DNA of 64,000 nucleotides from Bradyrhizobium sp. 190 (GTDB lineage: Bacteria; Pseudomonadota; Alphaproteobacteria; Rhizobiales; Xanthobacteraceae). Shown here one piece after another: positions 9,272 to 16,975 of the stretch (position 1 is its first letter; every line of letters starts with the position of its first letter). Position numbers and translations under genes: made by a program. The DNA lies in the NCBI RefSeq assembly GCF_023073415.1, contig NZ_JADPJL010000014.1, positions 1 through 64,000 on the forward strand. The letters run 5' to 3'. The notes below the pieces were generated by a model. The model was not told the origin of the DNA. It was given only the letters and a program-made list of their open reading frames with translations, and searched no databases.

Positions 9272-9479
9272 CGGGCGCGGTGGTTGGGAAGGCGATTTGA
9301 TGGCCGTTGATGCCCGATCGGAGCGCGATGCGATCTTTCCGCGCCGCAGCAATCCGAAAATTCGCATGTCGCGCGGGCGGGATTCGTTTTGCGGCTAGAC
9401 GGCCGTTTCGGCTCGATCCAGCCTGCGTGAACCATTCGGAACATCGCAACCAAGCCAACTGCGACAGAGGAGATGGACA

Positions 9480-9929
9480 ATGGCAGCACTCGAAAAAGGC
9501 ATCACCGCCAACGGCACCGGTTACGGCGGCAAGACCTGGAACATCCTGGGTCAGGTCTACTTCCCCAAGGCCGTAACCGATTCAACCTTTGCCTTCGAGA
9601 CCAACAGCGAGCCCGGCCAGTTCGTGCCGGTGCACGTCCACCCGACGCAGGATGAATTCATCCTGGTGCAGGAGGGTACCCTCGACCTCAAGCTCGACGG
9701 CGTCTGGGTGCAGGCCAAGGCCGGCGACCTGGTTCGGATGCCGCGCGGCATTCCGCATGGCTATTTCAACAAGTCAGACAAGCCGGCGCGTGCGCTGTTC
9801 TGGGTGTCGCCGATGCAGAAGCTGGAAGCGCTGTTCAACCAGCTCCACAATCTGACCGATCCCGAAGAGGTGGTTCGGATCTCGGCGCAGCATGAGGTGA
9901 ACTTTTTGCCGCCCGAGGCCAACGAATAG
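9480..9929 (+). CDS. Cupin-domain protein, paralogue 2
   Basis: A 149-residue single-domain cupin. The metal-binding motif VPVHVHPTQDEFILVQEG lies near residues 50-67 and the second motif PRGIPHGYFN near 88. AGAGG precedes the ATG. It resembles the cupin at 5832 along its whole length, so the two are a duplication inside one regulon. It is followed by the flavin-containing monooxygenase at 10015 with an 85 bp gap, and operator site 4 lies upstream. Like its paralogue it may be a small metal-dependent oxygenase acting on an aromatic intermediate, but no substrate can be assigned. Confidence 0.82.
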   Translation: MAALEKGITANGTGYGGKTWNILGQVYFPKAVTDSTFAFETNSEPGQFVPVHVHPTQDEFILVQEGTLDLKLDGVWVQAKAGDLVRMPRGIPHGYFNKSDKPARALFWVSPMQKLEALFNQLHNLTDPEEVVRISAQHEVNFLPPEANE

Positions 9930-10014
9930 CTCCGCGCGCCGCCGAACAACTGCGCCGGAAATCGCAACGCGTTGAGCCCTCAGTTCTGGGGCCGAACCCT
10001 GCTGGAGAATTGTC

Positions 10015-11505
10015 ATGGTCAGGCAAAAACAGGTTTGCATCATCGGCGCCGGCGTATCCGGTCTGGCCGCTGCAAAAGCCTTCGTCGCGCGCGGACATCG
10101 GATCACGATCGTGGAGCGCAGCGGCGATCTCGGTGGCGTCTGGGAGCCGGCGCGGTCCTATCCCGAGGTGCAAACGCAAAGCCCGAAGGATCTCTATCGC
10201 TACACCGACAAGGCGATGCCGGACTCTTATCCCGAATGGCCGAAGGGTCCGCAGGTCCACGCCTATCTCACCGAGTACGCCAAGGACAATGATCTCCTCG
10301 GTGCTGTCAGCTTTAACACGGCCGTGGTACAGATGACCCGGCGCCCGGATTCTGCCCCGGGCTGGCGGCTTGATCTGCGCAGGCCGGACGGTAGCACCAG
10401 CCATGAAGACTTCGATTTCGTCGCGGTGTGTACCGGGCAGTTCAACGAGCCCCAGACGCTCAGCCTGCCCGGCGAAGAATCGTTCAAGGCGCAGGGCGGG
10501 CGCATCCTGCACTCCTCGCAATACAACGATCCGATGATCGCCAAAGGCAAGAGGATCGTCGTACTCGGCGGTTCGAAGTCGGCGACAGACATTGCGGTCA
10601 ATGCGGTCCATTCCGGCGCTGCCGAAGTGACGCTGGTGTATCGCGAACCGGTATGGCGAATTCCTTATTTCATCGGCGGCCTGGTCAATTTCAAACGCAT
10701 TCTCTACATCCGCGCGCAGGAGGAGATGTTCCGGAGCTGGGGCATCGGCGCGATGTCACGGTTCGCGCATGCGGTCGCAAAGCCGCTCGTCTGGGCCAAC
10801 TGGCGTGGACTGGAGAGCTTGCTGAAAGTTCAACTCAAGCTCGGCAAGTGCGACATGGTGCCGAAGGAGAGGATCGAAGACGGCGTCAACTGCTCGGTGC
10901 CGATCGCAACCCCCGACTTCTTTCCGATGGTCGCTGACGGCCGCATCAAGGCTATCAGAGGCAGCTTTGAGCGCTACGACGGCAACTCCATCGTGACGAC
11001 CGGCGGGCAGCGCGTCCAAGCTGATGTTGCCGTGCTCGCGATCGGCTACAAACTTGGCGTGCCATTCCTGCCGCAGGCGTACCGCGACAAACTTGTCGAC
11101 CCTGACGGGCAGTACCGGCTCTATCGGCTGATCGCCAATCCGGACCTGCCCGAGATGGGGTTCGTCGGCTTCAATTCCAGCTTCTGCACGGTGCTGTGCG
11201 CCGACCTCGCGGCGAACTGGCTGGTGCGCTACGCCGATGGCCAGCTCGTCCGTCAGCCGACGCCTAAGGAGATGCAGGACAACATCGAGATGATGCTGCA
11301 TTTCAGGCGCGTCGAGCGGCCGGCGGCCGGTGTCTATGGCGGGCTGTGCGTCGCGCCTTATCACTTCAAGCATTTTGACGAATTGCTGGCCGATATCGGC
11401 GTGTCCGGGCGCCGGGCCAATCCACTGGTGGAGAAATTTACCCCGCCCGATGCCGCCGCCTATGGCCGCTTCCTGGCCTCGGCGCCGGCCTATCGCGCAG
11501 CCTGA
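10015..11505 (+). CDS. Flavin-containing monooxygenase (FMO/Baeyer-Villiger superfamily)
   Basis: A 496-residue class B flavoprotein monooxygenase. The FAD motif GAGVSGLAAAK lies near residues 12-22 and the NADPH motif VVLGGSKSATD near 182-192. Between them the FMO fingerprint is present in variant form as GRILHSSQY, with Tyr in place of the usual Trp or Pro. A GGAG lies about 10 bp before the ATG. It follows cupin 2 on the same strand and probably shares its promoter with operator site 4. It would oxygenate an amine, a sulfide or a ketone. In this island a nitrogen-bearing or cyclic ketone intermediate is plausible but unproven. Confidence 0.85.
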   Translation: MVRQKQVCIIGAGVSGLAAAKAFVARGHRITIVERSGDLGGVWEPARSYPEVQTQSPKDLYRYTDKAMPDSYPEWPKGPQVHAYLTEYAKDNDLLGAVSFNTAVVQMTRRPDSAPGWRLDLRRPDGSTSHEDFDFVAVCTGQFNEPQTLSLPGEESFKAQGGRILHSSQYNDPMIAKGKRIVVLGGSKSATDIAVNAVHSGAAEVTLVYREPVWRIPYFIGGLVNFKRILYIRAQEEMFRSWGIGAMSRFAHAVAKPLVWANWRGLESLLKVQLKLGKCDMVPKERIEDGVNCSVPIATPDFFPMVADGRIKAIRGSFERYDGNSIVTTGGQRVQADVAVLAIGYKLGVPFLPQAYRDKLVDPDGQYRLYRLIANPDLPEMGFVGFNSSFCTVLCADLAANWLVRYADGQLVRQPTPKEMQDNIEMMLHFRRVERPAAGVYGGLCVAPYHFKHFDELLADIGVSGRRANPLVEKFTPPDAAAYGRFLASAPAYRAA

Positions 11506-11581
11506 CGGGTTCCCATGGCGCTGCCGCCGTCAGGTTGGGGCGGGGGAGGCGTGATTCCGTTCGTGATTCTACCCTTGCGAA

Positions 11582-11607
11582 AAATTGTTTTAAGCCTAAA
11601 ATGATTT
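11582..11607. promoter_or_regulatory. MarR-type operator site 5, at the CoA ligase promoter
   Basis: A 26 bp palindrome with core TTTTAAGCCTAAAAT and AATT/GATTT arms, centred between 11594 and 11595. It overlaps a promoter with TTGCGA at 11575-11580, a 16 bp spacer and TAAAAT at 11597-11602, a 5 of 6 match to the -10 consensus. It controls the ligase and RidA genes downstream and is one of the two best copies. Confidence 0.75.
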
Positions 11608-11680
11608 GCGAGCCGGCGTTGCCGGGCGTCCTCGATATTGATCTCGAGCCTTTCATTGATGGAAGCGAGGGGAGATGAAA

Positions 11681-13369
11681 ATGTCAGGTAGAACTCCCAG
11701 CCAACCTCTTGGCCCGTCGGGCCATGTCGACGATTTCGCGCGGCGAAACCTGCCTCCATCAGAACAATGGCCGGACCTGCTGCTCGACCGGCCCGAGTTT
11801 CAATATCCGGAATACCTGAATGCCGCGGTCGAACTGACCGACCGTATCGTCGAACAAGGCTGGGGTGATCGGATCGCGCTGATCGGCAACGGCCGCCAGC
11901 GCACCTACAAGGAGCTGGCTGACTGGTCCAACCGCCTCGCGCATGCGCTGGTGGAGAATTACGGCGTCAAGCCCGGCAACCGCGTCCTGATCCGGTCCGG
12001 CAACAACCCGGCGCTGGTGGCGGCATGGCTTGCGGCCACCAAGGCTGGTGCCGTCGTCGTCAACACCATGCCGATGCTGCGTGCCGGCGAACTGACCAAG
12101 ATCATCGACAAGGCGGAGATTGCGCTGGCGCTGACCGACAGCCGCATTGCTGATGAACTGGTCGCGTGCGCGAAGACCAGCAAGTTTCTCAAGCAGGTCG
12201 TGAACTTCGACGGCACGTCCAACCATGACGCCGAACTCGACCGGGTAGCGCTGAACAAGCCGGTGAAGTTCGACGCCGTGAAAACGGGACGCGACGACGT
12301 CGCCTTGCTCGGATTCACCTCGGGCACTACGGGCGAACCCAAGGCGACGATGCATTTCCATCGCGATCTCATGATTGTGGCGGATGGCTATGCCAAAGAA
12401 GTTCTCAAGGTCACCGAGGATGACGTCTTCGTCGGCTCGCCGCCGCTGGCCTTTACGTTCGGGCTTGGGGGACTGGCGATCTTTCCGTTGCGGTTTGGTG
12501 CGACCGCAACGCTGTTGGAAAACGCGGCGCCGGCCGAAATGGTCAAGATCATCGAGACCTACAAGGCGACGATCTGCTTCACTTCGCCGACGGCGTATCG
12601 CGCGATGATGGCGGCGATGGACAAGGGCGCCGATCTGTCGTCGCTGCGGCTGGCCGTTTCCGCCGGCGAGACATTGCCGGCGCCGGTGTTCGAAAATTGG
12701 ACCCGCAAGACCGGCAAGACCATTCTCGACGGCATCGGCTCGACGGAACTGCTACACATCTTCATCACCAACCGGGTCGGCGACGCCGTCGCCGGGACGA
12801 CAGGGCAACCGGTCGCGGGCTACGATGCAAAAATCGTCGACGACGACATGAACGAATTGCCACCTGATACCGTCGGCAAGCTTGCGGTGCGCGGGCCGAC
12901 CGGATGCCGCTATCTCGCCGACAGCAGGCAGTTGAATTATGTGCGCGACGGCTGGAATCTGACGGGCGATTCCTTTTTCCGCGACGCGACCGGCCGGCTC
13001 TCCTTTGTCGCCCGTTCGGACGACATGATCGTCTCTTCCGGCTACAACATCGCGGGTCCCGAAGTCGAAACGGCGTTGCTGTCGCACCCTGCGGTGGCCG
13101 AATGCGGCGTGGTCGGCGCCCCCGACGATGCGCGCGGCATGATCGTCAAGGCTTACGTGGTTCTGGCCGGCGGCGCTGCTGCCGATGCCGCGCTGACGCA
13201 GGCGTTGCAGGATCACGTCAAGCAGACGATTGCACCCTATAAATATCCGCGTGCGATCGAATATGTCGCGCAACTGCCGAAGACCGAAACCGGCAAGCTG
13301 CGGCGCTTTGCGCTGAGGCAGATGGCGTCGGCCGGAGCCGCCTCATCGCCTGATGTCGCCGCGGAGTGA
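11681..13369 (+). CDS. 2-aminobenzoate (anthranilate)-CoA ligase, benzoate-CoA ligase family
   Basis: A 562-residue acyl-adenylate-forming enzyme. The phosphate-binding loop FTSGTTGEPK lies near residue 211, the substrate-pocket/A5 motif GIGSTELLHIF near 351, the A7 motif NLTGDSFF near 427 and the catalytic Lys motif KTETGKLRR near 533. The SSTEL/GSTELLH pattern and overall sequence are those of aryl-CoA ligases such as BadA. The ATG at 11681 has AGGGGAG at a 6 bp spacing; an ATG at 11675 abuts that site and is less likely. It lies behind operator site 5. With kynureninase in the same regulon supplying anthranilate, 2-aminobenzoate is the likeliest substrate and the product feeds the enzyme at 2033. 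Confidence 0.87.
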   Translation: MSGRTPSQPLGPSGHVDDFARRNLPPSEQWPDLLLDRPEFQYPEYLNAAVELTDRIVEQGWGDRIALIGNGRQRTYKELADWSNRLAHALVENYGVKPGNRVLIRSGNNPALVAAWLAATKAGAVVVNTMPMLRAGELTKIIDKAEIALALTDSRIADELVACAKTSKFLKQVVNFDGTSNHDAELDRVALNKPVKFDAVKTGRDDVALLGFTSGTTGEPKATMHFHRDLMIVADGYAKEVLKVTEDDVFVGSPPLAFTFGLGGLAIFPLRFGATATLLENAAPAEMVKIIETYKATICFTSPTAYRAMMAAMDKGADLSSLRLAVSAGETLPAPVFENWTRKTGKTILDGIGSTELLHIFITNRVGDAVAGTTGQPVAGYDAKIVDDDMNELPPDTVGKLAVRGPTGCRYLADSRQLNYVRDGWNLTGDSFFRDATGRLSFVARSDDMIVSSGYNIAGPEVETALLSHPAVAECGVVGAPDDARGMIVKAYVVLAGGAAADAALTQALQDHVKQTIAPYKYPRAIEYVAQLPKTETGKLRRFALRQMASAGAASSPDVAAE

Positions 13370-13400
13370 ATGCTTTGAACTCGACGAAGGAGAACAGCCG

Positions 13401-13859
13401 GTGACCGCGCCCAAAGGCCCCACCTTGACGGTGGTGCCTAATCCCAAGTCCGATACCTCGTCATCCGGCCCGCAAGTGCTGCAGCCGAGTGGCTGGCCGA
13501 TGCCGAAAGGCTACGCCAACGGCATGGCCGCCGATGGCCGGCTTGTGGTGACCGGCGGTGTGATCGGCTGGGATACGCAAGGGCATCTGGCGCCGGACTT
13601 CGTCGCGCAGGTGCGTCAGACGCTCTCCAACATTTCCGAAATTCTTGCCGAGGGCGGCGCCGGGCCTGAGCATCTCGTGCGTCTGACCTGGTATGTCGTC
13701 GACATCGAGGAATATCTCGCGAGCCTGAAAGAACTTGGCCGCGCCTACCGCGAGATTTTTGGTGCGCATTATCCGGCGATGGCGCTGGTTCAGGTGGTGC
13801 GCCTGGTCGAGAAAGCCGCCCGCGTCGAGATCGAAGCTACCGCAGTGGTGCCGCGCTGA
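13401..13859 (+). CDS. RidA/YjgF-family protein, probable enamine/imine deaminase of the pathway
   Basis: A 152-residue RidA-fold protein, close to the usual length, with the family features GGVIGWDTQG, QVRQTLSNISEILAEGG and LVQVVRLVEKAARVEIEATAVV. The GTG at 13401 has GAAGGAG 8 bp before it, whereas an ATG at 13353 lies inside the ligase gene and has no ribosome site. It is coexpressed with the CoA ligase (32 bp apart). Ring reduction of 2-aminobenzoyl-CoA yields a cyclic enamine, and RidA proteins hydrolyse enamines/imines. A role in releasing ammonium from that intermediate is therefore attractive, though it remains inference. Confidence 0.87.
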   Translation: MTAPKGPTLTVVPNPKSDTSSSGPQVLQPSGWPMPKGYANGMAADGRLVVTGGVIGWDTQGHLAPDFVAQVRQTLSNISEILAEGGAGPEHLVRLTWYVVDIEEYLASLKELGRAYREIFGAHYPAMALVQVVRLVEKAARVEIEATAVVPR

Positions 13860-13881
13860 AACCCGCTTATCGGCTGACGTC

Positions 13882-14721
13882 TTAGAGTTCTGTTCTCAGC
13901 CTCCAGAGTTCCGGAAAAAGTTCGACCTCGAGCATCTTGCGCAAGTAGGAGACGCCCGACGTGCCGCCGGTTCCGCGCTTCAGGCCAATGATGCGCTCGA
14001 CCGTCGTGACGTGGTTGAAGCGCCAGCGGCGGAAATAGTCCTCGAAGTCGACCAGCTTTTCCGCAAACTCGTAGAGCATCCAGTGTTTCGCCGGCGATGC
14101 ATAGACGGTCTTCCAGGCCGCCAAAACCTCGTCGTTTGGCGTGCGCTTGACGCGCCAGTCGGTTCGGCGTGCGTCTTCGCCGATGTCAAAGCCGTTGCGC
14201 GCCAGCAGGAGCAGCGCCTCGTCATAGAGGCCCGGCTCGGCGAGAATTTCCTCGAGCTTCGCCATGATGTCGGCGCGGTGGGCGTGCGGGCCAAGCAGCG
14301 CCAAATTGCGATTGCCGGCGAGGAACTCGATCGCGCGGTACTGGTACGACTGGAAACCCGAGGATTGCCCGAGCTGATCGCGAAACTCGGTGTATTCGCT
14401 GGGCGTCATCGTCCGCAACACGTCCCAGGCGGTATTGAGCTGCTCGAAGATCCGCGCGATGCGCGACAGCATCTTGAAGGCGGGCTGCAACTGGTCGTGG
14501 CGGATCGCCTTGATGGCGGAACGGAGTTCGTGGATGGCGAGCTTCATCCAGAGTTCGGAAGTCTGGTGCTGGATGATGAACAGCAGTTCGTCATGCGCGT
14601 TCGAGAGCGGCTCTTGGGCGTTCAGAACGCGTTCCAGATGCAGATAATCGCTGTAGGACATGCGCCCTTCGAACGACATCTGGGCTGCCTCAGGCGAGGA
14701 GTCGTCGGGCTCGCCAGTCAT
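13882..14721 (-). CDS. kynA: Tryptophan 2,3-dioxygenase
   Basis: A 279-residue haem dioxygenase that opens the indole ring of tryptophan to give N-formylkynurenine. Hallmark segments are visible: [17 protein letters not shown] near residues 45-61 (substrate pocket) and [20 protein letters not shown] near 220-240, with the axial haem His. [11 protein letters not shown], the substrate carboxylate loop, follows. The ATG at 14719-14721 overlaps the kynU stop as ATGA, so the pair is translationally coupled with kynU upstream. The gene is convergent with the RidA gene (22 bp between stops). Identification is firm. Confidence 0.96.
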   Translation of the reverse strand: MTGEPDDSSPEAAQMSFEGRMSYSDYLHLERVLNAQEPLSNAHDELLFIIQHQTSELWMKLAIHELRSAIKAIRHDQLQPAFKMLSRIARIFEQLNTAWDVLRTMTPSEYTEFRDQLGQSSGFQSYQYRAIEFLAGNRNLALLGPHAHRADIMAKLEEILAEPGLYDEALLLLARNGFDIGEDARRTDWRVKRTPNDEVLAAWKTVYASPAKHWMLYEFAEKLVDFEDYFRRWRFNHVTTVERIIGLKRGTGGTSGVSYLRKMLEVELFPELWRLRTEL

Positions 14722-15911
14722 GTTACGAGCGCCTTTTTGCGGTAATCCGCGGTATCCCAGCGGCGATTGGTCAAGACGTCGGCGATGATTTCGACTGCCG
14801 CGCGCACCTCCGCTTCTCCGATGTAGAGCGGCGTAAAGCCGAAGCGCATCATGTCCGGCGCGCGGAAGTCGCCTATCACGTCGCGCGCGATCAGCGCCTG
14901 CATGATCGCGTAGCCATCCGGGTGACGGAACGAAACCTGGCTGCCGCGCTGCTTTCCGTCCCGCGGCGAAGCCAGCGTCAGTTCGGGACACCGTCCTTCG
15001 ACTTCGCGGATGAACAGGTCGGCGAGCGCGATCGATGCATGGCGCACGTCAGTCATGTTGACGCCGTCCCAGACGTCGAGGGCGGCGTCGAGCGCGGCCA
15101 TCGCAATGATCGGGGGCGTACCGACCCGCATTCGCTCAATACCCGGCCCGGCCCGATAGTCGAGGTCAAAGGCAAAGGGCGCGTGATGACCCATCCAGCC
15201 GGAAAGCGCCGGCCGCGCCGTATCGGCGTGCTTCGGCGCGACATAGATGAAGGCCGGCGCGCCAGGACCGGCATTGAGATATTTGTAGGTGCAGCCGACT
15301 GCGAAATCGGCCTCAGTACCTTCCAACTCGACCGGAATCGCGCCCGCGGAATGCGCCAGATCCCAGACCGTCAACGCGCCGGCGGCATGCGCCCTGCGCG
15401 TCAGTGCGCGCATGTCGTGCAGCCGGCCGGTGCGATAGTCGACCTCGGTCAGCATCAGCACCGCGATCGTCTCGTCGATGGCGGCTTCGACGTCTTCGGG
15501 GGCCACGACCTTTAACTCGTAGCCACGGTCGAGCGATTCAAGCAGACCGCTGGCGATGTAGAGATCGGAAGGAAAGTTGCCGGTGTCCGACAAGATCACG
15601 CGCCGCGACGGATTGAGTTCGAGCGCGGAGGCCAGCGCCTGGTAGACTTTGATGGACAGCGTATCGCCCACGACCACCGTCCCGTCGGCTGCGCCGATCA
15701 ACCGGCCGATGCGATCGCCGATGCGCCGCGGCTGCGTCATCCACCCGGCGACGTTCCAGCCCTTGATGAGGTGCTTGCCCCATTCCTCCGATATCATGCG
15801 GCCGACACGATCGGCGGCTGCAACGGGCGGGGGACCGAGCGAATTGCCGTCCAGATAGATCACGCCATCCGGGATGGCGAACCGGGATTTTGTTCGCGTG
15901 AAATCGGTCAT
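14718..15911 (-). CDS. kynU: Kynureninase
   Basis: A 397-residue PLP fold-type I enzyme that cleaves kynurenine to anthranilate and alanine. [11 protein letters not shown] near residue 19 is the kynureninase N-terminal signature, [12 protein letters not shown] carries the Asp that contacts the PLP ring, and [16 protein letters not shown] near residue 210 holds the Schiff-base Lys. CAGGGAAAG lies 5 bp before the ATG. It is the first gene of the kynU-kynA transcript, and operator site 6 lies 46 bp upstream between it and the divergent hydrolase. Together the three genes make a complete tryptophan-to-anthranilate route. Confidence 0.96.
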   Translation of the reverse strand: MTDFTRTKSRFAIPDGVIYLDGNSLGPPPVAAADRVGRMISEEWGKHLIKGWNVAGWMTQPRRIGDRIGRLIGAADGTVVVGDTLSIKVYQALASALELNPSRRVILSDTGNFPSDLYIASGLLESLDRGYELKVVAPEDVEAAIDETIAVLMLTEVDYRTGRLHDMRALTRRAHAAGALTVWDLAHSAGAIPVELEGTEADFAVGCTYKYLNAGPGAPAFIYVAPKHADTARPALSGWMGHHAPFAFDLDYRAGPGIERMRVGTPPIIAMAALDAALDVWDGVNMTDVRHASIALADLFIREVEGRCPELTLASPRDGKQRGSQVSFRHPDGYAIMQALIARDVIGDFRAPDMMRFGFTPLYIGEAEVRAAVEIIADVLTNRRWDTADYRKKALVT

Positions 15912-15956
15912 GTCTTTCCCTGGTCCACGCCCCGGTGGAATTATTCGCGCTGATAT

Positions 15957-15982
15957 CGATTATTTCAAGCTTGAAATTTATG
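15957..15982. promoter_or_regulatory. MarR-type operator site 6, between kynU and the formamidase gene
   Basis: The core ATTATTTCAAGCTTGAAAT is strongly palindromic and is centred between 15969 and 15970. It lies between divergent genes, 46 bp from kynU and about 94 bp from the hydrolase. On the minus strand a TTGCGC (15989-15984) precedes it in the same relative position as the TTGC -35 elements at sites 1, 2 and 5. Confidence 0.72.
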
Positions 15983-16075
15983 GGCGCAAGGTGCGCTTCC
16001 CGGTATAGTCTGGTTGCCTGCGGGCATCGATCGGACATCCGCCCGGCCCACAGAATCAAATGGAAACCGAACCAC

Positions 16076-16906
16076 GTGATTTTTCATCAGATTTCCGACT
16101 GGAACGACGCCTATGCGAATGCTCCGAACATTCCGGGCGGCGAACGCTGGCCGGCGGCGTGGGTGCAGCCCGCGCAGGCCTATCGCGACGCGCTTCAAGG
16201 CAGCGGCCGCGCGACGCTCGATATCAGCTATGGCGAGCGCGCACGAAACCGCTTCGACCTCTTTGCGCCGGAAGGCCGGCCAAAGGGCCTGGTCGTCTTC
16301 GTCCATGGCGGATTCTGGAAGGCGCTCGACAAGAGCTTTTGGTCGCATCTCGCGCGCGGGTCGGTTGAAAGCGGCTATGCGGTGGCGATGCCCTCCTACA
16401 CGCTGTGCCCGACTGTGCGCATCTCCGAGATCACGTGCGAAATTGCCGCGGCCGTCGAGCGCGCCGCCGCGATGGTCGAAGGCCCGCTTTTTCTGGCCGG
16501 CCATTCCGCCGGCGGGCATCTGGTGACGCGCATGATTTCGGCGACGTCGCCGCTCCCGGACCGTGTCCGGGAGCGCATCAGCCACACCGTTTCCATTTCC
16601 GGCGTTCATGACCTTCGTCCGCTGATGAAGGCCGCCATGAATACGGACCTTCGGATAGACGAGGCCGAGGCGCTCGTGGAAAGCCCCGCATTGCTGGAGC
16701 CGATGCAGAATGCACGCGTGACGTGCTGGGTGGGCAGCGCCGAGCGCCCGGAATTCGTCCGCCAGAACGCGCTCCTCTCCAACATCTGGACTGGGCTCGG
16801 CGCGAAAACCCGCATCATCGAAGAACCCGGCCGGCATCATTTCGATGTCATCGACGGGCTCGCCGATCCCGATCACCAACTCACCAGGACCTTGTTGTCT
16901 CCGTAG
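16076..16906 (+). CDS. Alpha/beta hydrolase, probable arylformamidase (KynB function, AFMID-type)
   Basis: A 276-residue alpha/beta hydrolase. VVFVHGGFWKALDKSFWSH near residue 72 carries the HGG oxyanion motif, LAGHSAGGHLV near 139 carries the nucleophile Ser, and GRHHFDVID near 258 carries the catalytic His. HGGFW plus GHSAGGH is typical of the eukaryote-like arylformamidase group, unrelated in sequence to the metal-dependent bacterial KynB. The GTG at 16076 is preferred because the in-frame ATGs upstream fall in or before the operator. Divergent from kynU-kynA, it supplies the missing N-formylkynurenine hydrolysis step. Function rests on family and context. Confidence 0.8.
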   Translation: MIFHQISDWNDAYANAPNIPGGERWPAAWVQPAQAYRDALQGSGRATLDISYGERARNRFDLFAPEGRPKGLVVFVHGGFWKALDKSFWSHLARGSVESGYAVAMPSYTLCPTVRISEITCEIAAAVERAAAMVEGPLFLAGHSAGGHLVTRMISATSPLPDRVRERISHTVSISGVHDLRPLMKAAMNTDLRIDEAEALVESPALLEPMQNARVTCWVGSAERPEFVRQNALLSNIWTGLGAKTRIIEEPGRHHFDVIDGLADPDHQLTRTLLSP

Positions 16907-16975
16907 CCGGCTGAATTTCCGAAATGAATGGCGGTCGCGGCGTGGCCTTGCCACCAGATGGTTCTGACCTAGCAA

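Noticed and set aside
13353..13400. ATG start for the RidA gene inside the ligase gene
   Set aside because: It would add a non-conserved segment and has no ribosome site, whereas the GTG at 13401 has GAAGGAG at the right spacing.
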